This document shows positions 1 through 9,080 of a stretch of DNA of 18,650 nt, piece after piece; positions within the stretch are counted from its first letter, which is position 1; the number at the start of each line of letters is the position of its first letter. Source of the DNA: Pinguiococcus pyrenoidosus (Eukaryota; Sar; Pinguiophyceae; Pinguiochrysidales; Pinguiochrysidaceae); contig JAAMXY010003287.1 of the NCBI GenBank assembly GCA_019677205.1, positions 1 to 18,650 on the forward strand, read 5' to 3'. The position numbers and the translations under genes were made by a program. The notes under the pieces are model-generated. The model had not been told where the DNA came from and did not search any database. It worked only from the letters and a program-made list of their open reading frames with translations.

Positions 1-115
1 CTTCGGCGCAACGCAGCGGCAGTGTCGCGCGCTTTTCTGCGGCTTCAGATCTGTGGCCCTGTCCCCTGTCCTCAACAGTTCGTCTTCTTTGCTTCGGAAC
101 CGCTTCTTCTGCCAT
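1..115 (-). CDS. Possible 5' end of an unidentified gene, cut by the left edge
   Basis: A minus-strand ATG at 113-115 sits in a strong start context (GCCATGGC) and opens 38 codons without a stop up to the window edge. The visible peptide begins MAEEAVPKQRRRTVED and is charged and hydrophilic, with no domain I recognise. If real, the gene lies downstream of the GDT1-like gene on the same strand, with about 450 bp between. The start context is palindromic, so the plus strand also has an ATG here, but that frame stops after 46 codons. With so few codons visible this is only a candidate. Confidence 0.3.
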   Translation of the reverse strand, partial: MAEEAVPKQRRRTVEDRGQGHRSEAAEKRATLPLRCAE

Positions 116-563
116 GGCACAGCAGCTTAGGAACCGCGCTGTCTGGAACTTTGGAAAGCAACCAATTGGGGGGGAGGGGCAATCGCGCCGTGCCGTAGCA
201 CGGGCGAATTTGGTTCAAAAGTGCTCAAACTATAATTCAAGGACCAATCACTGATAGCCTTAGAGCGGGAAGGAACGGCGTGGAAGTCTCGCAAAGCCCA
301 GTGGAGGCATCTGGGGCGAGGCGAGCAAAAGAGAGACGACGAGAGAGGGTGTGGGTGCTGGCGTCCACCAGCGAGAGATGAAGCGTCCGAGGACACTGGA
401 TAGTCAAGAGAGGGTGACGTGATGTGCTTTAGAGATGCGTCTCGTTGCACGCTCTGAACTTTTGCCGAATCAGGAATGGGAACGAGGAGCGCCGTCAAAA
501 GCGGAGTGCCGAGTCTTGGAAATTTTCCTCCCACATGCGATTGCTTCTTCGTTTGCGTCCCCC
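116..563. other. Spacer between the left-edge ORF and the GDT1-like gene
   Basis: These 448 bp hold no ORF with recognisable protein features. The 135-codon minus-strand frame at 127-534 is Ser/Pro-rich, resembles no family I know and has no splice partner. The stretch should contain the 3' UTR of the GDT1-like gene and, if the left-edge ORF is real, its promoter. Confidence 0.4.
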
Positions 564-2059
564 TTAGAAGAGCCCCAGCGCTGTTGTGAAGGCGAAGACG
601 ATGAAGAGACTACCGCCGATATACCCGATCACCTGGGGCAGAAAGCAAGGCCGTCACTCGCTGCGGTTCGTCTTCGTGGCATGACATTCATGGACATACC
701 TTCTCCGATATGAACTTGGACAGGAGAGCCCCACCCGCCACTGCGATACCGGTAGCCACCGCATGTGCTGAAATCGCGCCAACCGCAACGCTCACAGGAT
801 TCGCTGTATGGAGAAAACAGAAAGACAAAACCAAACCAAAAAAGCGTACAACAGACGAAAGGTCCACGGTTAGATCAACTCAAATCCATGAAGCCCGTGC
901 ACAGTTGCAGCAGCAGCAGCAGCAGCAGCAGCAGATATCGCACCTGCTGCCGATAGAGCTATGGTGGCGATGAACGACCTATCCCCAAACTCCGCAGCAA
1001 AGACCAGCGCAAAGACTTGCGCAATCATCGCGAATCCGCCCGCCATCTGCGCGGAAAGCACAGGCATGAACTTGAGAAGCGCGCCATGCCTCGTTGTCCA
1101 CGTCCTGCCGCATTCTCCATTCCTGCCCATCGATTCTCATGGCATCTCCATCTCCCTCCGTATGTCTATCTCTTCCTCTCTCTCTCTCACACACACACAC
1201 ATACACGTACGCACCTGTCTCTTGGTCTCCTCCGATTTGGCGATGGCCTCCTCGGCTTCTGCTCGCTCCTCCTCGATGCCGCTGAGCTCTCCCTCCTCCG
1301 AGTCGAAGGCCTCTTTGAGAGTCTTGATCCCAAAGAACAGGAAGGCGGCGACAGCAGCATAGTCGTCGAGGGGCAGGCCTCCGGTGAAGCCAGGCGGGAT
1401 CGAGTGGAAGACCTGCCCGATGATGACCGAGATGATGGTCATGACGCTCAAGGCGGCCATGCTCCCCGCGAAGGACACCAGGCGCGAGGACTTCATCGCC
1501 AACAGCCCCGCAATGAAGAAGGTCTTGTCCCCGATCTCCGACACAAAAATCAGCGACCACGCCTGCAGGAACCCCGACGTTGCAATCCTTGAGAGGAGGG
1601 GAAACAAACGAACAGCCTCGGAGAGATTAGACACCGTCCCGAGGGCCTTCATCTCGCTTGCACGCTTGCACCTGTCGGCCACCGACGCCGGCAGCACCGT
1701 CGCAAGGTTATCGCCAAACGCATGCGCCATCTCCGGCATCAGCAAGGTTCCCACGAAGGCCACCGTCGCCGGTACGGCAATCTGCCGGGTCTGCGAGTGG
1801 GGTCGGTTGACTACAAGGTGTCCTTCTCAGTACTTTGGCCATCTTTTCGCTGCACCTGCTTGCTCAGCAAGGGAGCCAGCGGCTGCCAGGGGCCCTTGGG
1901 AGCCGCCTGGAGGCCATCGGACTCTGCAGAGCCGCGGCTTCGAAGCAGCAGAGCCGACTTGGAGGGGAGGAAGCAGCTTCTCCGAAGGACTCTGCTGCTC
2001 TGCAGCGCAGAGGAGACAGCAAGGAGCCCCAGGCTCAGCAGCGCCAGGCGTGCCAACAT
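564..2059 (-). CDS. Plastid GDT1/PAM71-type (UPF0016/TMEM165 family) Mn2+/Ca2+ transporter
   Basis: Five exons on the complement strand: 1856-2059, 1215-1790, 944-1046, 700-803 and 564-632. They give 351 aa with consistent phases. The family exchanges Mn2+ or Ca2+ for H+. The plant plastid members PAM71 and CMT1 supply Mn to the thylakoid or chloroplast. Both signature repeats are present: EIGDKT at residues 153-158 and EFGDRS at 279-284, each inside a hydrophobic helix bundle. An acidic linker (about 231-260) separates the two halves, as usual. The N-terminus is a signal peptide (MLARLALLSLGLLAVSSA) followed by a basic, Ser-rich, transit-like stretch, so a complex-plastid location is likely. 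The exon 3 to exon 4 join restores an ALSAAANPVSVAVGA segment typical of the second repeat. The start is the only ATG that gives the signal peptide. The exon 2 acceptor could lie 9 bp further in. Confidence 0.88.
908..934. repeat. (CAG)9 trinucleotide repeat inside a GDT1 intron
   Basis: Nine perfect CAG units on plus (CTG on the transcribed sense) lie in intron 3 (804-943) of the GDT1-like gene, starting about 10 nt downstream of its splice donor at 942-943. If the intron were retained, the repeat would read as poly-Ala right after the second transport motif, before a stop. It is not coding in the spliced model. Confidence 0.9.
1170..1207. repeat. Compound CT/CA microsatellite in GDT1 intron 2
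   Basis: A (CT)n run to about 1188 passes directly into a (CA)n run to about 1206. Both lie in intron 2 (1047-1214) of the GDT1-like gene, just inside its donor. On the sense strand this reads as GT-rich then GA-rich sequence, and read-through gives a low-complexity CVCVRERE peptide, which is clearly intronic. Confidence 0.9.
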
Positions 2060-2471
2060 GCTGAGAGGGCTTCGGGTCGAGAGCGGAGAGTGACGCCGCA
2101 GCGGCGAAGGATCCACCGAGGTGAGAGTGACGCAGATTGCGTTGCGCAGTGGAAGTTTCGCATAGGACACGGGCAGAGCGAAGAGATATGCAGTGAAGCC
2201 AATGAACGTTCCCAAACAAGCCGAGAATCATCAGACTTTACCTATCATTGGCGGTAAGGTATCAGCTGATACAGAGATTGCCGCCCTTATTTTCGCATGT
2301 AAGGAGAAACTGTACTTCATCAGCCAATGGGGATTCTTCATCAGATCACTTATGTACCCATACAACAAGCTCACACAGGCGTTATGGAGAGAGTCGCTAA
2401 AGCGGTGAACGCATACGTGTCGTGTAAGAACGTTGAGCCTCAGGGTGGCCCGTGCCATTCCAGCTCTCCTG
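2060..2471. promoter_or_regulatory. Divergent promoter region of two plastid-protein genes
   Basis: About 410 bp separate the start codons of the GDT1-like gene (minus) and the small plastid membrane protein (plus). No ORF here looks genuine. A CCAAT motif is present at about 2324-2328 (plus). I see no clear TATA box. Both 5' UTRs and any shared control sites must lie here. Confidence 0.5.
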
Positions 2472-2822
2472 ATGACTTCGCGAGGCATGTGCCTCGCCAT
2501 GCTCTTCCTGAGCCTCTGCTGCATGGCGAAGGTGCAGGGCTTCCGGCCGCCGCATCGGGCGGCCGTGGCCTCCCTGCGGCCGCAGCAGCTGTACCCGTCG
2601 GCGACGGTGCACAAGGCCACTCCCGCGGACGTCATGGACAGCTTGACTAGCAGCGACCTGACGCTGGCAGGTGCCTGGTATGAGAACGGCGCGCTCAAGG
2701 GAGTCGTGCAGTTCTTCGTCAACGGGCCAGGCCTGCTCATGGTGCCCGTGGCCGCCGGCTTGTTCATCGCGTCCTTCATCGCCGGCTTCATCTACTTCGG
2801 CTCGCGACCAGACATGGACTAG
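2472..2822 (+). CDS. Small plastid-targeted single-helix membrane protein, family unknown
   Basis: An intronless frame of 116 aa. Residues 7-23 form a signal-peptide core (MCLAMLFLSLCCMAKVQG) followed at once by Phe24, then a basic, hydroxylated stretch to about residue 48. This bipartite leader with Phe at +1 is the known plastid-import signature of organisms with a secondary red plastid. The mature part has a short polar region (ATPADVMDSL...) and one C-terminal membrane helix (about 85-110) rich in Gly and Ala, ending in SRPDMD. Its size and topology recall small photosystem subunits, but I cannot match it to a named one. The first ATG in frame is at 2472; a second at 2487 would still leave the signal peptide intact. 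It shares a divergent promoter with the GDT1-like transporter. Confidence 0.72.
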   Translation: MTSRGMCLAMLFLSLCCMAKVQGFRPPHRAAVASLRPQQLYPSATVHKATPADVMDSLTSSDLTLAGAWYENGALKGVVQFFVNGPGLLMVPVAAGLFIASFIAGFIYFGSRPDMD

Positions 2823-3457
2823 CTTGGAGGAGGCTGCAGCAGCGTCTGAGGCTGGAGGGCGGGGAGGAAAGCGGGTTGCCTGGCAGCTTGAAGGAGGCGG
2901 CAAGCTGCGAGATGAGCGTCGCGCTGAACCGGGGAGGAAAGCCAAGTTGAACCTTTGCTCGCAGTCTTCCTCTGTGATCCTCGTCGCGCCGTGCTTCTTC
3001 CACACACTTCTGTGGCTCGGTCGCTGCGGGGCAACAACTGGCGGGTCTCTGCAGGAATCGCGACGTTTGGGATACCGGCCAAGGCGGGAAGCTTGCTGCT
3101 GCCAAGCGCAGCTCCCATCAAGGGCCTCCGCCCCTTCGCGTTCCGCAGGCGTTTCTCTTTCCCAAAGTCCAAGCCGAGGCAGCCTCAACACGCCCGGACT
3201 TCTTTCCTCGCCTGGCCATGGCCATCGCGCCTGCATCGCCAATGGCGTGGCCGCCGGAGCCCGAGCTGGAGCATTTCCGTGCCCGGCCGGACATCCCAAT
3301 CAGCTGACCCCCACTTCACGCCCGCTTGTAGCGTCTCTCCCGCCGCGGGCTTTCCATCCGTCACGGATCTTCGCCGCGCTCGTTTTCTTGGATGTTCTGT
3401 GCGGAGTCTCCGCTTCTCGCGCGCTTGTTGCGGCTTTGGGGGCTCAGAGTCGCCACG
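2823..3457. other. Spacer upstream of riboflavin kinase
   Basis: This GC-rich stretch of 635 bp holds the 3' UTR of the plastid protein gene and the promoter and 5' UTR of riboflavin kinase. Long open frames cross it on both strands, but their Ser/Arg/Pro-rich products look like chance GC-rich frames. The only notable small frame is the 29-codon one at 3218-3307. Confidence 0.45.
3218..3307 (+). other. Possible upstream ORF of riboflavin kinase
   Basis: A 29-codon frame beginning MAIAPASPMAWPPEPELEHF starts in an optimal context (GGCCATGGCC) and stops with TGA, 150 bp before the riboflavin kinase ATG. If it lies in the transcript leader, it would be a translated uORF and could dampen kinase expression. 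There is no similarity to any family I know, and the transcript start is unknown. Confidence 0.2.
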
Positions 3458-4093
3458 ATGCTCAATTTTGCCCGAGCCGCGTTGCCGAGGGCCGCGGCAC
3501 TGCTGCCCGCACGGCCTCTCAAGCGGCCTCACACGGCCGTGGCCGGTGCGATTCTGGGCGGGGGAGCGGTTTTGTCGGCTTTGTCGACGCAGCGGCGGAG
3601 CGGTTGCGAAGCTGAGGGAAAGATAGAGCGGGGCCTGCCCCTGAAGATGACGGCCACGGTGGTGCAGGGCTTCGGGAGGGGCGGGAAGCTGCTGGGCTGT
3701 CCCACGGCCAACATGGACATGGCGCAGATCGGCCATTTGGCCGATACCGTCGACGCCGGCATCTACTTCGGCTGGGCGCAGGTGGTGAATAGGGATGGAG
3801 AGCTGGAGGAGGAGACCTCTGCGCCGGTGTACAAGGCGGCGATCAGTATCGGCTGGAATCCGCAGTTTGGGAACGACGAGAAGACCGTCGAACCGCATCT
3901 GCTGCATGACTTTCCCGAGGACTTCTACGGGCAGGACCTGCGGGTGATGATCGTGGGCTTCATCCGGCCCGAGAAGGCCTTCGAATCCATGGAAGCGCTC
4001 ATTGCGCAGATCCGGGACGATGTTCGGAAGACGGATGCGGCGCTGGAGAACCCGAGGCACAAACGACTCCTCGAGGACGACTTCTGGAGATGA
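3458..4093 (+). CDS. RFK: Riboflavin kinase (monofunctional), with organellar presequence
   Basis: Intronless, 211 aa from the ATG at 3458. An in-frame ATG at 3392 would add 22 residues. The enzyme phosphorylates riboflavin with ATP to give FMN. Family marks are the glycine-rich nucleotide loop GRGGKLLGCPTAN (residues 73-85, including the Mg-binding PTAN), GIYFGWAQV (101-109), SIGWNPQFGN (130-139), the catalytic-Glu segment KTVEPHLLHDF (Glu145) and FYGQDLRVMIVGFIRPEKAF. It lacks an FAD-synthetase or phosphatase partner domain, so it is the animal/fungal-type single-domain enzyme. The first 50 residues are Arg/Ala/Leu-rich with a short hydrophobic stretch (28-42), like a mitochondrial leader. 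Mitochondrial targeting is an inference. The gene is convergent with the IleRS gene. Confidence 0.92.
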   Translation: MLNFARAALPRAAALLPARPLKRPHTAVAGAILGGGAVLSALSTQRRSGCEAEGKIERGLPLKMTATVVQGFGRGGKLLGCPTANMDMAQIGHLADTVDAGIYFGWAQVVNRDGELEEETSAPVYKAAISIGWNPQFGNDEKTVEPHLLHDFPEDFYGQDLRVMIVGFIRPEKAFESMEALIAQIRDDVRKTDAALENPRHKRLLEDDFWR

Positions 4094-4188
4094 GGTGGCC
4101 TCCCAATGAAAAGCACTTCCGAAGCAGCCATCCAGAACTTCTCCTTCCTTCATTCCTTTTTTCTTTCTTTGCTTCTTCCTTTTACTTG

Positions 4189-4252
4189 CTTCATTCCTTC
4201 ATTCCGTCTTCCCGTCTTCCCGTCTTTCCGTCTTCTTGTCTTCCCGTCTTTC
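4189..4252. repeat. 8-bp tandem repeat (CGTCTTYC type) in the RFK/IleRS convergent spacer
   Basis: Eight consecutive 8-bp units follow one another: two CTTCATTC, then CGTCTTCC and close variants. G occurs at exact 8-bp steps from 4206 to 4254. The repeat lies in a polypyrimidine tract (about 4137-4270) that fills most of the spacer between the two convergent stop codons (4093 and 4330). It would be transcribed as a pyrimidine-rich 3' UTR of RFK. Confidence 0.9.
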
Positions 4253-4329
4253 CGTCCTCCTTCTTTGCTCGTTGCTCCTGGCCATATGCTTGCTCGCTTC
4301 TTCGTAAGGAAAGCCAAGTCATCATGCAC

Positions 4330-7300
4330 CTACGAAATCATGTCCTTCGCGGTCTCGAAGAAGTGCACCCCCTTCTTCAAATCAAGTCGCTTCCCGTCAA
4401 GAGTCACGATCGCTTCTTCCACCCCGTTGTTGACGCCGATCTGCGTCAAGAGGGACGAGACGGCGTCGATGTCCACGTTGCCGAAATCAGCTGCGACCTG
4501 ATCCCTCTGCACCGCCAAACATGGCCGCGTGAGCATGAGCTTGCTGTGGACCTTGCGATCCCCCGGCAGCTCAAAATCGCAGGTGTCCACCGCGATAACC
4601 TGCGCAAAAGGGTTTGCGAGCGTCATGGGGAGAGGTAGGGTGCGCAGCTTGCTCCTGCAGTACTCCGCATTGGCCTTGATCGCTGTGGTCACCGGGCCCG
4701 CGCCCTCGCCACCGTGCTCCTCATACAGGAAGATCTCGACCTCATCCGACGGCTCCAGCCCCGCGGTCTTCCGCATCCGTTGCACTCGGTTCACACATTC
4801 CCGTGCCGTGCCCGCTGCTAGAAGCGCTTCGTCCTGCTCCGTGTCTAGAATCACCACGAGTTGCGAATACTCGCCTTTCCCTGCGGAGGCGACGTATCGC
4901 TCCGCGTCGCCGCTGAACTCAAGAGAGACCATGAGCTCTCCGGCGTTGATCGCGTGGCCATCCACCTCGATGCTGCCGTCGACCATGTACTTCTTCAGCT
5001 GCTCGTGGGGCAGGGACTTGATGCTCTTCAGCACGGTCTTGAAGGCCTTTCCCAGACGCTTTCCCAGAACCTTGTTATCTGGAGTCGCCTTGTACGTGCA
5101 CCACCGTTCCTGATCCAGCGTGATCTCGAGTTCCCAGGCGTTCAGCTCGGCGAGCAAGTAGCTTTCAAGGATCTCCAGAGCCAGCTTCTGGTCCTCGGAC
5201 CCGACCACGACGATGACCTTCTTGACCGGCGTCTTCATCACGATGCCACTCTTGTCCCGGAGGTAGCGCCCGAGATCCACGGAAGCCTAGGATCGTCAAG
5301 AACCAAGCGTTAGCGGCACCCTCTGGAAGCAGGCCTCCCATCGATCGCTCCCGATGGAGATGTGTCGTAGGTGAAATACGCAAAACACTACACTTCTGCT
5401 AGGAAGAGTGGCTCGCGCTTAGTACAACGAAGCAAATCTTGCGCAGTGAATAAGCCTCCGTGACCAAGGGGTGGCGTCCGGGGGTAGATAGTTGCGCTGC
5501 ATCACACCTAGGAGTCGTTGCCAACTCGACACTGAGAGGGAGCAGCGCGAGCCGGGGCGTCGTATACCTGGAGGGTGTGCATGTGCTGGCAGTACTCCTC
5601 GTGCAGCATCGCAGCGTCAAACTGGGGCAGCATGAGGTAATGGACCGACTCGGCGCGCCCCAGCGCATCGATCGCGACGGAGGAGTTGTTGTATCCGCTG
5701 TGCAACGGTCGGAGCTTCTGATACACGAACTCGGCAAAGTACGGCGTGAAGGGACCCATCAGAATCGCCATCTGCAGGAGCACCTCGTAGAGGACGCAGA
5801 GGCCGACGAAGGCCTCGTCGTCGCCGTTGATCCCTTTCAGGCGATCGCGATTGAGCCGCACGAACCAGTTGGTGAGCTGGCCGATGAAGTCCACCAGGCG
5901 CGGCACGACCGTGTACAGACGGTAGCAGTTCATCTCCTCGTGGACATACTTGATGAGCCCTTGCAGCTCGGCCAGGATCCAGGTGTCGATCACGTTCTCG
6001 CTGGCTGCGGCTTTTTCCCTATCCGGCACAAAAGGCTTTGCGCCGACGTGCTCCCATCTTGAGCAGCGCCACGTCAGAGCGACCAAGCACAAGACTCTCA
6101 CTTGCAGAGGGGTGGACGTTGCGCACCTGAGGACCTGCTGCGCCAAGAAGCGCAGCGCGTTGTACCACGGCAGGATGACATCCCTGACGATGCCCATCAC
6201 GCCATCTTCTTCGAATCGGAGGGGATTCGCGCGAACCGCGGGGGAATTGATGAGATAGAGTCTCAGCGGATCCGCGCCGTACTTGCCGATGACCAACGCG
6301 GGGTCCGGATAATTCTTCAGCCGCTTAGACATCTTCTTGCCGTCCGACGCGAGCACCAAGCCGTTGACGATCACATTCTGGAACGGGGGCTTGTCAAACA
6401 GCGCCGTGCCCAGCACCATCAGTGTGTAGAACCAGCCACGCGTCTGGTCGAGACCCTCGGCGATGAATTGCGCCGGGAATCCCTCCTTGAAGGCCCCCTC
6501 GTTCTCAAAAGGATAGTGGATCTGGGCGTACGGCATCGACCCGGATTCGAACCAGCTAAGCACCAAAAAGGAGGAACGGCCGGGGCCGGACGAGGTATGT
6601 GCTTAGAGTCAAGAAACCCAGCAACGCGACTGGGCGGGGAGGCGCTTACCAATCAAAGACCTCCGACACGCGGCGAAGGGTTCCTTTCCCTTTCCGCGAG
6701 GGAATCGTGATGTGCTGGATGTTCTCCATGTGCAGGTCCTCGACCTTCTCGCCCGAGAGCTCCTCCAGCTCCGCGATGGAGGACACGGCCACCATCTCCT
6801 CCATATCATCGGAGACCCACAGCGGAATCGGCGTTCCCCAGAAGCGGTTCCTTGAGATGGCCCAGTCGCGCGCGTCCCGCAGCCAGTTGTGGAAGCGGTT
6901 TTTGCCGATTTCCTCCGGGACCCAGCGCGTTTGCGTGTTGTTCTCCATGAGCCTCTGCTTCAGCTCTTCGACGCGCACGAAGAGCGACGGCACTGCTCTG
7001 TAGATCAGCGGCGTGTCACTGCGCCAGCAGAAGGGATAGTTGTGGTTGTAGACCTCCTTGCGAACGAGGGAGCCTTCCGTCTTTAGCTTGGCGATGATCA
7101 GCTCATCCGCATCCTTCACGTACTGGCCGGCGAAGTCCGACACCTCCTCCGTGAACCTTCCGGCATCGTCGACGGGGCAAGGGACGTCTGTCCCGACTTC
7201 GATGACTCCGTTGGCCAGGCAGACCCGGTAGTCATCCTCACCGAAGGCGGGCGCCTGGTGCACGACGCCCGTACCGCCATCGTCCGTGACGTACTTGTCG

Positions 7301-8438
7301 CAGAGCATCCGGAAGCTGTTCGCACGCTCGCGAAAGTAGGGCAGGATCGGTTCGTAGGTCATTCCCTCCAGCTGCGAGCCCGTGTAGGACTCGAGGATGT
7401 CGTAGAGCTCCGCGGCCTTCTCTGGCTTCCACTTCTTGGTGAGCATCTGGGGAAAGAGCTGGGCGAGCCTCGCCTTGCAAAGGATGTACTCCTTGTTGTG
7501 CTCCTTGTGCAGGATCTTGACATACTCCAGCTCTGGGTTGACGCACAGGGCCAGGTTGGAGGGCAGCGTCCAGGGCGTGGTCGTCCACGCGACGAAGTAG
7601 GCGTTCTCCTGGCCCACGACCTTGAAGCTCACGGTGACGGCGGGGTCCTTGACGTCCTTGTAGTTCTGGCTGGCCTCGAAGTTCGAGAGCGGCGTCGAGC
7701 AGCCCGTGGAGTACGGCATCACCTTGAAGCCGTAGTACACCAGGTTTTTCGCGTGCAACTGACTGAAGACCCACCAGATGGTCTCCATGAAGGTGACGTC
7801 CATGGTCTTGTAGTCGTTGTCGAAGTCGATCCACCGGCCCAGGCGCTGCACAAGGTGGCGCCACTCGCCCACGTATCGCTGCACAATGCTCCGGCATTCC
7901 TTATTGTACTGCTCCACTCCCTGGAAACATGCAACAGCAGAGTAAGGCATTCACACGCGCACGCCAAGAAAGCACAAAAACGAAAAAAACTTGAGAAACA
8001 CATCTGCTGAAGAGAAAGACGCCTCTCACCATCTCCAAAATCTGGTCCCGACTCACGATCTCCAGCTTCTTGTCGATCTCGTGCTCCACTGGGAGGCCGT
8101 GGCAGTCCCAACCGAAGCGCCGCTCCACGTAGTGGCCGGTCTGGTGCGCGTACCGCGTCACGGTGTCCTTGATGGTGCCCGCCAGGATGTGGCCGTAGTG
8201 CGGCAGGCCAGTGGCGAACGGCGGGCCATCGTAAAAAGTGTATCTCTGGCGGCCGCGACTGAGTTCCAGAGACGTCTCGAAGGCCTTGATGTCGTCCCAG
8301 AACGCTTTGGTCCTCTCCTCCTCCTGTGAGCGGCGCAATTACGTAAGGGCCGAGCAATGCGTAACCGCAGATAAACACAGGCGTTCGCACCTCGGAGAAG
8401 TTGATGCGGCCTGGAAGCGCGCGCAAAGCGTCCGACAT
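4330..8438 (-). CDS. IARS1: Isoleucyl-tRNA synthetase, eukaryotic cytosolic type
   Basis: Six exons on the complement strand: 8391-8438, 8030-8323, 6650-7920, 6127-6555, 5568-6018 and 4330-5286. They give 1149 aa, between the yeast and human lengths. The class I enzyme charges tRNA-Ile with isoleucine in the cytosol. The HIGH-type signature is HYGH (58-61), within [20 protein letters not shown]. The second signature is KMSKR (612-616). The zinc/editing (CP1) region includes the conserved start [14 protein letters not shown] and [16 protein letters not shown]. The anticodon-binding part carries [13 protein letters not shown] and [12 protein letters not shown], and the C-terminal domain has [11 protein letters not shown] and [11 protein letters not shown]. 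Exon joins restore [14 protein letters not shown] and [18 protein letters not shown], which match the eukaryotic enzyme as I remember it. There is no organellar leader. The first exon encodes only 16 residues. Confidence 0.95.
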
Positions 8439-8684
8439 GCCTGCGGTATGCGAGCGGCGCAGGCTCTTCCAAAATGAGATGCGAGGGGAGCGGCAGGGTG
8501 GCCTTGGAAGTTGGGCGTCAACGAGCGTCTCTCTCCACTGGGATCTCGCAGCTCAGCGAGGATTTCGCGCCACAGGAATGGTCAATCCTGCCTTTTAAAA
8601 AATTTAGACATAAGGATGTGACGGATGGATCATGGGAGCTTCTCATTTTGAATTTTTATCAAGACTACTGGTGAGGGCAGATGA

Positions 8685-8698
8685 ATCACAATTGTGAT
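8685..8698. promoter_or_regulatory. 14-bp perfect palindrome ATCACAATTGTGAT
   Basis: This exact 14-bp dyad lies in the AT-rich part of the divergent spacer, about 250 bp from the IleRS start and 390 bp from the dehydrogenase start. It could bind a dimeric factor (it contains a CAATTG E-box-like core), but that is inference. Confidence 0.5.
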
Positions 8699-8733
8699 GA
8701 GCGTTGTGAGTACCGTACCAGAAAAATGAGAGG

Positions 8734-8756
8734 TGGTCCGGACCCGACCCGGACCA
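8734..8756. repeat. 8-bp inverted repeat with 7-bp loop
   Basis: TGGTCCGG and CCGGACCA flank the loop ACCCGAC. The stem is GC-rich and lies in an otherwise AT-richer spacer, 36 bp from the 14-bp palindrome. It could be a protein site or a chance hairpin. Confidence 0.5.
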
Positions 8757-9080
8757 GTTCTATTTCTTGGAGATTGGAGAAGACCCCTGAACAGGTGAAG
8801 AAGTGCGTGCGGGAAGATACCGGAGTGTTACTGGCGGATGCGCTTTCTTCCTCTTGCGGGATTGGCTCTCCAATCAGCAAAAATTCTCAAGGACCCCTAT
8901 GGGAGACATTTCATGACCTTTCTGAATTCCTTCTTCGCACGCCGGTTTAGAATAGCAATATTATAACCAAATTTCCTTTTCAATCCCCTTTCCATCCAAT
9001 CACGCACCGTTTGACTCTCGGTCCGTCGAGGAAATCTTTGGCCAACGCCGCCGTCGCCGCGAGCCTCTCACGCCGCAGTC

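Larger units (their letters stand above)
8439..9080. promoter_or_regulatory. Divergent promoter region of IleRS and the polyol dehydrogenase
   Basis: A 642-bp spacer separates two divergent start codons, and its middle (about 8590-8960) is visibly richer in A+T than the flanking genes. It holds a 14-bp perfect palindrome (8685-8698), an 8-bp inverted repeat (8734-8756), a head-to-head CCAAT pair (8861-8874) and another CCAAT at 8996-9000. No frame in it looks coding. Confidence 0.55.

Noticed and set aside
114-254. A plus-strand start MAQQLRNRAVWNFG
   Set aside because: It stops after 46 codons with no domain and no clear donor; its good context is just the palindromic partner of the minus-strand ATG.
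2397-3299. A 300-codon open frame on minus overlapping the small plastid gene
   Set aside because: It is antisense to a better gene, its product is Arg/Ser/Pro-rich with no domain, and GC-rich DNA gives such frames by chance.
2671-3615. A 314-codon open frame on plus across the riboflavin kinase start
   Set aside because: It is out of frame with both real genes, low complexity, and has no recognisable motif.
6019-6126. Continuous open frame through this stretch of IleRS
   Set aside because: The frame stays open, but the inserted residues match nothing in IleRS, and AG|GTGCGC to GATAG|G splicing restores the family sequence in phase.
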